Part shown: piece by piece, positions 51,934-61,155 of the stretch
Numbering within the stretch: position 1 is the stretch's first letter
How the letters are laid out: each line of letters opens with the position of its first letter
Notes under the pieces: generated by a model
Told to the model about the DNA's origin: nothing
Database searches by the model: none
Seen by the model: the letters and a program-made list of their open reading frames with translations, nothing else
NCBI GenBank assembly: GCA_001600695.1
Contig: BCKQ01000003.1
Coordinates: forward strand, 744,001 to 808,000
Direction of reading: 5' to 3'
Source of the DNA: Ascoidea asiatica
Lineage: Eukaryota; Ascomycota; Saccharomycetes; Ascoideales; Ascoideaceae
Length of the DNA stretch: 64,000 bases
Made by a program: the position numbers and the translations under genes

Positions 51934-52003
51934 TTACGTGTCCCGAGAATTCTAATTCTCACGTAACCAACTCGAATCACCGGTGCCTGCTCTTTGTTGG
52001 TTA
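51934..52003. other. Two adjacent stem-loops in GC-richer DNA
   Basis: First: TTACGT and ACGTAA enclose GAGAATT-CT-AATTCTC, a 13-bp stem with a 5-nt bulge on the left arm (51934-51966). Second: TAACCAAC (51964-51971) and GTTGGTTA (51996-52003), a perfect 8-bp stem enclosing the palindrome CACCGGTG. The two share three bases. They might belong to a structured non-coding RNA or be paired protein sites. Confidence 0.4.
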
Positions 52004-53529
52004 AAACCCACGCATTGCAAACCAAGCGCAAGAAATGCGCAACATCAACAAGAGCTTAACAAATGCCATACTATTTATTGTTTTCGAAGTGCGAAACAGA
52101 AATAGCATCGCTAAACCTGAACCACAAAAATAAACACCGCAAAATAAAATTCACCAAACAAAAACCCGTTTGAACTTCTATTAATAATTGTCAATACACC
52201 CAATACATAACTAGGCTATATCCTTATTAAATTAAGTCATAGTTCAAAGAAATTTTAAAAATATAATTAATATTTAAGATGGCTATATTGATTTGGTAAA
52301 CCTTTTGTTTGGAATACAATACCTGATTCTTTATCACAATTATCTTAGCATCAATGTTCGACATAAATATTCACAATGAAATTGAAAATGAAACTCCTTA
52401 TTCTTATTTGTTTGCGCAATATGAATATTTTCCCGAATATTATAATAGTACCATTTCCCATTTCCCATTCTAGCTGTTTTGATACCCTTAACAATATAAC
52501 TTCATCCCTTCCCCGAATTTATACAAATATGTTGTTGTCCTTGTACCGAATATTAATTTTCGTGGAGCACGATGTTGGTTCTATGGTTATTACCTAATTT
52601 TAAACTGGAAACCTTCCCTGAAAATACGTGCAACTTGATTATCTTTACAATTACCATACTGAAGAGCCATACAGTAGTTATTTTCACGTGTTATAAAAAT
52701 ACTTACCAATGAAAGTTAAAAAAACGTATCTAACCTTTTTTGAATCACTCATCCAACAGCTTGATCAAAAAACCTAATTAAACCTTGCAAACTCAAGGTC
52801 TGAATTACAGAATATACTTTCCCGCTTCCCATTTTTGATTGATTCCCCGTTTCCCGTTTTCAATTTCCCGTTCCCCGGTTTTTTTGTATTGTGAACTGTT
52901 TTGTGTAGCTCATAGTACTTGGCTTAAGTAACTTAACGAAAAAACAACGACTATTAATAAATAATAAGTAGAATGTTATTGTTATATTAAAAGAATGATA
53001 TAATAGTTCTTTAGAAGTAAAACTCATTAAATATAAATAAACCCAATCAATTATTAAATTTATTCATTAATTTTGAATTCATTTTGTGAAGTTAAAACTC
53101 TAAGTGCATTTCCTCTTTGTTTCACTTTTTTGTGAATTTTAAAAGGGAAAAGTTGCTGGCTGGCAACCTTTGTTGGCTTGAGAAATGATCCTTGTTAATT
53201 TATGTTATTACTAGTCAAATATTCAATTTGTGAATTTGTATATCGGAATAATTAATATTACTAAAATTTTCCTACCTTCTGAAGAACCCATCCATATATT
53301 CATGAAGAAAAAAAATCTTACGTTCTTATCAATATCAACTATTCTCCAAAATGATCATGATAATTATGTATTTATCTATCATTATTGTGAAGAATCTCTT
53401 CACATTTTAGAAATTTCCGTTTTTGGTTTGATCTTAGGTTTTATTGAACTCCAAGATGGCTCTTGACATGTGTTTCCGTGGATATTTGAAATCTATTTTT
53501 GAAAAAACATAATTAATACTAGTTAAAGC

Positions 53530-53577
53530 CACGTGAAAGATATTACTTTCCAGATAGTTCTGATAATCTTGCACGTG
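53530..53577. promoter_or_regulatory. Mirror pair of E-boxes, CCACGTG and CACGTGG
   Basis: Two CACGTG cores (53530-53535 and 53572-53577) with flanks in inverted orientation, 42 bp apart. A third, TCACGTG, lies at 52684-52690. No start codon of a supported gene is near. Confidence 0.5.
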
Positions 53578-55182
53578 GTGTAAAAAAATAACCACATATT
53601 ATAATTTCAAGCAGAAATATAAAAATCTTTAAAACAAAAAATATTCAATGTTTCTTTTTGAAAGAAATTTCAAAACAAACATTAAAAACAATAGCAGTTT
53701 GAAATCATAGAAAACTAGTAGTACTAATCAACTCCAAAGAAATAATTATACCAGTAGAAAAGAAATAAATTCATAATTGGAATTCATAGAATAGAGAAAG
53801 CTAAGATCCAAGAAAAGAATTGTTTTATCCCAGTCTGTCAAAATATTAATTTGCTTTTGTTTTTTGAATTTGAATATTCAAAGGTTATTTGATTTTCTTC
53901 AAATACAGAAATATCTTTATCCATTTCTATATTCATTACTATATTCATATTCCTCTTTCATTTTATAATTTTTTTTGAATTTATGTCAAAAAATGTATGG
54001 TAACAATTCTTTCAATTTTTGGGACTAAAACATTTTTCTTTAGGCAATATCAATACTCTTTCAACATCAATCGAAGCCCAATTCTTCTGAATTTTGAACT
54101 AATCTCATTTCATATTGCATATACCTATATAAATTTATATCATCGAAATTAATCTTAATCATTTTTTGCAATCATCAGTTTCAAATAATAAACCAGCTCT
54201 GCAATAAAAAGCTTCGATTGCAAATTAAAATTTGAATACTTCAATATTCTTAATGATTTCAAAATTTGTTATTACTTTTTTAGGTTTTTTTTACCTTATA
54301 AATGAATTTAGGATGAATTTATGATGAATTTAGATGATGAGTTTAGATTATGAGACCCCAAACTTAATAGTCTTAATAATCTTAATATTCAAGTCATGGA
54401 ATCTCATTGCCAAACCAGGCCCACGCAATATTGAAATAGCCCCGCGCATAACTGATTTTTTTTTAATATCTTAATTTTATAATGAATAGCGTTTCCAAAT
54501 ATTTAAAAATGTATGGAAATTTCAATTGGTAAAAGACCCGAAAAACTCGAGAAAATAAAACTTGAAAACGGAAATAAAGTATAAATTTCAACAAAAACAT
54601 AAAATTATCAAAAACCCATTAAATGTAAAAAAAATAATGAAACCTTCAAAAGTTTTTAATAAAAAAAAAAACTTTATCAATCAATGGATCCCGTTTAAGA
54701 CTTCTTTTTTTTAAATCAAGAAATATCATCGATGGGTTATTAAGTCATCAACTACTTTAAAAGTAATAATTTTGACCAAAATAAATTGGAGAAAATTTAT
54801 TTTCGAATCCTATCTTTTTGAAAGGCTTTATTTTTTTAAAAGATTTCCCACTTAAGGTTATTCCTAAACAAGTAATTGACTTTTTTAAAATATTTAATAA
54901 GCCTTTTACTTAAAAAAAAAAACATTTTGAAATAACCGATAAAATAACAAAATAGTTTAAAGCAGTTTGATCGACTTGATCCAATTTATTTATAAAACTG
55001 CGGCTAATTCAATGCTTTTTTTTTTTTTCTTTTCTTTTTTTTTTTCTCTAAATTTTAATTCAACTTAAAACTATGACTGATGAAAGTTTTAACAAAATGT
55101 TCAAAAAGGTTTTCAGCGAAAAAAAAGAAAACCTACCTTATTGAGATATCTCAACTTGATTTTCAAATTAGTCATACATTTC

Positions 55183-55298
55183 TTCAAATTGTTGGCAAAA
55201 ATATTTAAAGATAATTCTAATCCGGAAGGCCTCAGAAGATAGTTCAAATTGTTAATAAAAGATAATTCTAATTGGGAAGGCATCTGAAGATAGTTTTT
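55183..55298. repeat. Imperfect tandem duplication of 51-60 bp
   Basis: TTCAAATTGTT occurs at 55183 and 55243, AAAGATAATTCTAAT at about 55207 and 55258, and GAAGATAGTT at about 55235 and 55286. Together they form two diverged copies, with a 9-bp indel between the first and second landmarks. Confidence 0.8.
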
Positions 55299-57253
55299 TT
55301 TAAGATTTTTCATTGATTTATTTTTTTATTTCAAATATTTCAAATATTTCAAAATAATGAAAAAAAAATATTCTTATTGTAATAATTTATGTAAGAATTA
55401 ATATAATTGGCAAATAATTATAGCACAAGTACATATCATCCTTGAGTACGTACAATAAATAGTATTAAAGTACCTTAAAAATAAAGAACTTTTTTTTTTT
55501 TTTGTTTATTTCATCACGAAATTTAAGTTTTTTTTTTTTTTTTCTCGACACTGTAATTTTAAAGAAACAATGTATGAAGAATTGAGATCGATAACATGAA
55601 AGTTATAAATTCACATTCATCACCAATTCTACCGAAAATTAAAAAAATTCAAGGATACTGACAAAAAAATAAAAGTGAAAATACGAAAATGTGATTGGTG
55701 AATAGATAATTTTTTAATTGGTGTAGGGTACACTGCATTCAAGACAGAAATGATTTTTCTGGGTCCGAAGAGATTTCATCATTACCATTACTGATACTAT
55801 GCTTGCAAATTATCAACAATTGATTATTAATAACTACATTACCGCAGAATTATTGATATTAAATTTCAGTACTTTTTGCTGGAGAATTATCTCGAGTCAA
55901 ATTTCCAAATATTTACAAGTAGTTGATATTTTTCAATAAATCTTTAGTTTTACATTATTTTATATAGATTGAAAAAAAAAAAAAAAAAATCTCTTGGTAC
56001 TGAAACTCGAATCTGAGGGTTTTATAATATTTTTGTAGCTACCAGAGATATGATCAAAGTAAGCATTTTGTCCATAGGCACCGGAGACGGATCCTGTCAT
56101 CAAAAACCGCAAATACTTTGCAATGGAAAGCCCTAAAAATAGCTTTACGTAATCACAAGTGGAAAGTAATGTATTGAAACAGGGTAACCATTTTTCATTT
56201 ACTATAAAAGAAGAACGAATCTCTACTTTTTTATTAAATTTATTTCCCTTTTTTTTTCTTTGTCGACGTACTTCAGTAAGTAGCTAACCATATGGTTTAA
56301 TGATTAATAATAATCATAATAATGGAGGGATTTAATCAGTTTAAGGTGTCAGCATTACTAACAAATTCAATAGTAGGATCATTTCTATAGGTCACGTCTC
56401 TCTTTGATTCTTCAAAAGAGCCATCAAATCCAACTTGGATGATGAGATGAAAACCATTGTATCCATTGAATGAGAATTTCAATTAGTTTATCTGTGATCC
56501 TTTGTTGGTCTGGATATCTTGTTTCAATTTGCCTTTCGTTTGTAAAGTTATCCAATTTTTGTTGATATCTTAAGAAAGGAGCAATGATTTCAATCCTTTA
56601 TTGCAAACTTTTTCGGAAGGAGTAATTATAGGATGGATAACAATGGCAGTCTGACAAGTTATTTTTTATATTTTATAGTTAAATAAATGCTTCTTTTTTT
56701 TATATGCAAACTCTAATTTGTAAACTGATTCAAAACTAGTGGTCAAAAAAAAAAAAAGGTCAAGAAATATCTTTGGAATTCTTGTATTGATTCTGCTTAT
56801 TGAAAACAAGTGTTGATTTATACTCGGTACTTTAACCATAAGTTCCACCAGTCTGGTTTCAAAGTCGGTCTTGAGTAAACGAATATTTCAATGTGCTTTA
56901 TTTCATTCTCAGATTCTCATGCCTCAAAAGTTGCTTCTTCTGCAGCCATTATCACAAAACCCCACCCAGCACTTCAACACTTCAAATGTTCAAATATTAA
57001 TACTCTGAGGTTACAATTACACTTGGGGGAATTGTATCTAGATAGAAAAACATCCATCATGGCAACCTATTTAAGCGCCTTGTTTATACTATTAAATTCT
57101 TCAATTTTATCAGAAAAACGTTGTTATTGAATGATAATCTTTCTATTTTATTTTGTTTTATTACAATTTTAGTTTAAAATTATATTTCAATTCTTCAAAT
57201 TTAATATATATTTAGAATTGCACAGGAAGTACAATTTTTTTTTTTTTTCAATT

Positions 57254-58132
57254 ATGGGGGTATTCAATTCATTTCTTATATTGTCTTTATTTTTGTTTCA
57301 GTTAATAAATTCAAAAGAAGTTTTTCCCTGTAATCCACTAACAGGTAAATCTTGTAAACCAAAAAATAAAGCTTTATCATCAACAATATATGAAACTTTT
57401 AGTAAAAAATCAAAAAATTTTGATGTTTTTGCTCCTTATGGTCCAATTAATTTCTCAAAAGATGGTTTAAAATTATCAATAACTAAAAATACTGATTGTC
57501 CATCTGTGAAATCAAATTTTTATATAATGTATGGCAAAGTAGATGCTATTGTAAAAGCTGCACCTGGAAAAGGTATTATTTCAAGTATATATTTAATGAG
57601 TGATTCTTTAGATGAAATTGATTATGAATGGATTGGTGCTGACTATGCTAAAAGTTCAGTTCAAACTAATTTTTTTTCAAAAGGTGATACAACAACTTAT
57701 TCAAGAGGTGGTACTCATGAAGTACATAATGCTCTAAATACTTTTCATAGATATACTATTGATTGGAACGTTGATAAAATTGATTTTTACATTGATAATA
57801 ATTTGGTTAGAACTATTAAAAATAATACTTCTGATGGTTATCCTCAAACTCCAATGTATGTAATGATAAGTTTATGGATTGCTGGCGATCCACAAAGCAA
57901 TCCAGGAACAATAATGTGGTCTGGTGGTCTAGCTGATTTTGTTGGTGCTCCTTATGATATGATTGTTAAACAAATTATAGTTACTGATTATTCTTCTGGT
58001 AATCATTATGAATATAAAGATCAATCTGGCTCCTGGACTTCAATAAAAACTGAAAATGGAGAAATTAATAATAGAGTTAGAGTTGCGGAAAAAGAATTTA
58101 ATTCTTTCAATCATGGGCATCAATTAACTTAA
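57254..58132 (+). CDS. Crh-family chitin-glucan transglycosylase (GH16), secreted
   Basis: Enzyme that moves chitin chains onto beta-glucans, crosslinking the wall. It is 292 aa from the first ATG at 57254; the open frame extends 12 codons upstream to a TTG only, and the ATG directly opens a good signal peptide (FNSFLILSLFLFQLINS, cut near 20). Seen: the N-terminal Cys motif PCNPLTGKSCKPK, the catalytic DEIDYEW at 120-126 (Glu121, Asp123, Glu125), GTHEVHNALNTFHRYTIDW, and the acceptor-side SLWIAGDPQSNPGTIMWSGG. There is no chitin-binding CBM18 module as in Utr2/Crh2. There is also no Ser/Thr-rich stalk or hydrophobic GPI-signal tail as in Crh1, so the product should be a free secreted enzyme. 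CRH1, UTR2 and CRR1 cannot be separated with confidence. Confidence 0.92.
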   Translation: MGVFNSFLILSLFLFQLINSKEVFPCNPLTGKSCKPKNKALSSTIYETFSKKSKNFDVFAPYGPINFSKDGLKLSITKNTDCPSVKSNFYIMYGKVDAIVKAAPGKGIISSIYLMSDSLDEIDYEWIGADYAKSSVQTNFFSKGDTTTYSRGGTHEVHNALNTFHRYTIDWNVDKIDFYIDNNLVRTIKNNTSDGYPQTPMYVMISLWIAGDPQSNPGTIMWSGGLADFVGAPYDMIVKQIIVTDYSSGNHYEYKDQSGSWTSIKTENGEINNRVRVAEKEFNSFNHGHQLT

Positions 58133-58318
58133 AAATGTTAGTTAACCTAATAATAATAATACAGTAATATTTTAATGTTTAATAAATTGATTGATTTGTG
58201 AATTGCATACAAAATGAATTTGTTCGTTTAATTCAATAATTGAATTCCAAGTATTATTTTTCAAAATAGCCGGATTATTTTTCAGCTTATAAAAATTTCA
58301 TCTAATGCTTCAAAGCGT

Positions 58319-59989
58319 TTATTTTTTGAATAAATATAAAATAAATTTTCCTTGTTTGATTAATTTCAATAATCGTAACTGAATTGTACCTGGGAGTGTT
58401 TTGTTAGCAATAATATCCAAATCAACAGCTTTCTCAAACTCTTCATCACTTTCATTAACTTGAAATCCAATTATATTATTATACGTTTCTTTATCTTCCT
58501 TTTCATTATCTGTTGAATCAATAAGATCTCCAATTATTCCATGTGAATTTGAATTACTATTTATAATTGGATAATTGGCATACATTTGCTTTGAAAAATT
58601 ACGAAATTGAGTAATTTGACGACTATTTGCCATTATAGAATAAGAAATTAATAAACTGAATAAAAAATTTGTTAAATTTTGATTTTTTGATAGTTTTTCA
58701 AAGAATTTGTTCTTAATTTTCATTCTAGATTCTAATTTACCGATATTTTTTCGATTAAATAAGGATGTTAATAATAAAGGTAATATATATGGATTTTTAA
58801 TAAATTCAACCGTAAAAGCTCTAATAAAACCATTTAAGGCTGTTAAATTTTTATCAAATGAAGTTAAAAAACCAGCAACAATCGAAGGAACTAATGTTAT
58901 AATTGAATTGAATAATTTTATGTTTTTGGAAGAAAAATTCAATCGCAAAAGGATTTTTGAACCTAATTTTTTATAGATAACATAATAATATGATATTAAA
59001 TAATAAATCAATGCAACACCTAATTTTTTACAAAATTTATTTCTTATTATTCTTGTTAAGGAAAAAATGGATTTAAAATTTCCATTATTCTCTTCTGCAT
59101 CATTTTCAATCACTGGAGGGAGATAGTACTTTTTATAAAAAGTAAAATTTAAGTCTGAAACTAAAGAACTAGTCAATAAACTTCTATACAAATATGACTT
59201 TGGTAAAAAAATCTTATTTGGATAAATTAACATAGACAAAAAAGATGTTAAGAAAATAGATTTGTTTTTATTCGATCTTAATGACATTTTCCTTTTTTCA
59301 GAGGAAACATCATCTAACACAAATCTCATTAATGGATTAATTGAGAACATCATTGATAAAGAAACAGAGAAACGAAATAAAGCATATAAATGATTAACGA
59401 TAAACCCATTTTTCTCATTATATAAAAGAGCAACTAATCGTATCAAATAATTGAAAATTTTGTTCAGTTTTGAAGTTTTTTGAAGTAATTTAAACTGCCC
59501 CCTTTTCAAATATATTAGTTTTTTAAAAACTTTTTGAAGTAAAACAAGTAATAATAAACCATTTGAAAAAATAAACAAAAACGTTTTAGTATAACCTTGA
59601 ATTGTTGAGAAAGCAATCTTCTTTAGTTCAGAGGAATTCGAGTCAATTTGGTTCAAGCAAATCGTTATTTCTTCATTCCATTTCTTTAAGCTATTTACAT
59701 CCAAATGTTTGCATTTCAAATTAAATTTGGAGATAAGATGAAAAAAAAAGTCAGACAATCTAGAAAATTCATTTTTTGAAAAAAACAAATATAATAAATA
59801 AGAGACCTTGCGAATTTTATTATTATAATGAATATGGGAGTTGAATATTTTTTTTTCTTCTTTCTCTTCTTCTTGCTCCTTGTTTTCATTCAAAATTTTA
59901 TCTTTGGGATGGTAAGTAGTAGAAGGTTCATTCATGTCCATCTTTAAAAAAGAATCACTTTGAATAACAGAATCTTCATTCAAATCCAT
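58319..59989 (-). CDS. Polytopic membrane protein, TMEM135/Tim17-22-like (tentative)
   Basis: The 556-aa protein has a charged, Glu-rich N-terminus (about 1-50), then hydrophobic segments around 130-155, 190-230, 250-285, 330-350, 360-385 and 435-455, and an acidic C-terminal stretch (490-530). The stretch LVPSIVAGFLTSFDKNLTAL with FIRAF after it has the spacing (S.vAGf...d.....fiRa) I associate with fungal TMEM135-like proteins of the Tim17/22/23 superfamily, which are linked to peroxisomes and mitochondria. The match is weak and I claim no function. It is convergent with the CRH gene, 186 bp apart. The start is the ATG at 59987-59989; a second ATG 16 codons later is also possible. Confidence 0.75.
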   Translation of the reverse strand: MDLNEDSVIQSDSFLKMDMNEPSTTYHPKDKILNENKEQEEEKEEKKIFNSHIHYNNKIRKVSYLLYLFFSKNEFSRLSDFFFHLISKFNLKCKHLDVNSLKKWNEEITICLNQIDSNSSELKKIAFSTIQGYTKTFLFIFSNGLLLLVLLQKVFKKLIYLKRGQFKLLQKTSKLNKIFNYLIRLVALLYNEKNGFIVNHLYALFRFSVSLSMMFSINPLMRFVLDDVSSEKRKMSLRSNKNKSIFLTSFLSMLIYPNKIFLPKSYLYRSLLTSSLVSDLNFTFYKKYYLPPVIENDAEENNGNFKSIFSLTRIIRNKFCKKLGVALIYYLISYYYVIYKKLGSKILLRLNFSSKNIKLFNSIITLVPSIVAGFLTSFDKNLTALNGFIRAFTVEFIKNPYILPLLLTSLFNRKNIGKLESRMKIKNKFFEKLSKNQNLTNFLFSLLISYSIMANSRQITQFRNFSKQMYANYPIINSNSNSHGIIGDLIDSTDNEKEDKETYNNIIGFQVNESDEEFEKAVDLDIIANKTLPGTIQLRLLKLIKQGKFILYLFKK

Positions 59990-61155
59990 ATCATATAATA
60001 GTGATTTTTATTTTTGAACCTTATGAACCCATGAAAACAGTATTCTCATTCCTTACTCCAAGTACTCTTAAATAGATATTTTTTTATGAACTGTTAAGGA
60101 AGCAAATAGTGGATCTGTTTTGAAGATAAAGATACCGTTTTCTGTATTCGGTAAGGTTAACCCACTTAAGTTTAGAAAAATACGTTAATAGCTCATGGAT
60201 ACTAGAACAATAGCGCTTCATAAATTCGCATCGAAGGACAGCACTAGGTTCTCCATTCAATTTTATAAAGTATTTTTCCAACTCAGATATAAATTGATAA
60301 TTTACTCCAAAACAAAAAAATTGAGAAAGATTTTAATGAAGTCCGAAAAAGTTATTTTTTGGAAGACTTTTCAAGAATGTCGTTTGATGTTGAAGAAGTT
60401 ACATGATATTGTCAGTATTGTTCTAGCTTTTTTAACTCTCACATTTATCTATTCAATGAAAAAATGAACCTATGGTAAGGAATCTAATTTCTATCATTTT
60501 TAAATTATTTATTAATCAAGCTGTTGTTCGCAGTGGCTTTATCAAATGAAAAGCAGTTTATTTGGATTATCTTTTATCGCTAAAAAAATAAAACTCTCTA
60601 GGGACATTTTGATTATTACTAATTAGTTCAATTCGAAAACATAAATGAAACTTTTAAGACATTTCCCAGAAAAATTAAAAAACACTAAAAAAATTCTCCT
60701 TATTCTAGAATCCATCAAAAATTGAAATAATTTTTTCAATAGTGATATTTTTCTTCTAGAATTTGGTTTTTTCAAAGAAAAATAGCTACAGAAATATATC
60801 ACATCAGTAAAAGAGTAGCTTGTTGAACCTAATAATAAAACACCCACTCGTTGAATCAATTGATTAAAGATAAGAACATTGTACAACACTGACAAAAGAA
60901 AAAAAAGAAGTAAACTAAATACTAAAAAGTATATGCACGAAGATTATTTCTTCGTTAAAGATGCAAAAAAAAAATCTGACGAAAAATATTTTAGGGAAAC
61001 AATCAGGTAAACAGATAAAAAATTAAACAAACTATAAAATGTCCAGAGGATTCTTTTAGAAGATGTCCAACAGAAAGAAAAAAGTGGAGGAAAAGAAGGT
61101 AAAATTTAAGAAATTGAAACAGTAGCTGGAAATGAAGTAAATTGATTGTAATTAC
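59990..61155. other. 1.2-kb intergenic region
   Basis: Lies between two minus-strand genes. It is AT-rich; short frames near 60084-60281, 60195-60467 and 60623-60895 lack codon bias, and the last opens at TTG. It should contain the promoter of the 556-aa gene and the permease 3' UTR. Confidence 0.45.

Larger units (their letters stand above)
50314..57253. other. Gene-free interval of 6.9 kb
   Basis: No supported gene. From left to right: AT-rich MIH1 leader with (TTATA)n near 51068-51125; a GC-rich island 51200-51430; a short-period GAAAGT(GTT/TAT) repeat 51827-51884; a hairpin-rich GC patch 51930-52150; CACGTG sites at 52685, 53530 and 53572; a 60-bp tandem duplication at about 55183-55298; long T-runs near 55016-55040 and 55490-55545; a moderately GC-rich stretch 56030-57120. 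The ATG frames near 52376 and 56891 have no codon bias and are not called. The right end holds the promoter of the CRH gene. Confidence 0.5.

Noticed and set aside
51964-52003. Possible tRNA on the minus strand (GATTCGAGT)
   Set aside because: T-stem bases do not pair and no cloverleaf forms.
52376-52597. 73-codon ATG frame in the gene desert
   Set aside because: Hydrophobic, random-looking, no codon bias.
53230-53466. 78-codon frame in the gene desert
   Set aside because: Starts at GTG; the first ATG leaves about 54 residues with no recognisable feature.
56891-57130. 79-codon ATG frame upstream of the Crh gene
   Set aside because: Codon use and composition are unlike the window's genes, no family is recognised, and it lies where the promoter is expected.
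57218-57253. Upstream extension of the Crh frame
   Set aside because: It opens at TTG and would push a poly-Phe stretch ahead of the signal peptide; the ATG at 57254 gives a normal signal peptide.
50314-57253. Point centromere
   Set aside because: CACGTG sites exist, but no CDEIII-like CCGAA element at a suitable distance after an AT-only block was found. Left as a hypothesis for the gene desert only.
60623-60895. 90-codon minus frame between the membrane protein and permease genes
   Set aside because: Opens at TTG and lacks an early ATG; no family resemblance.
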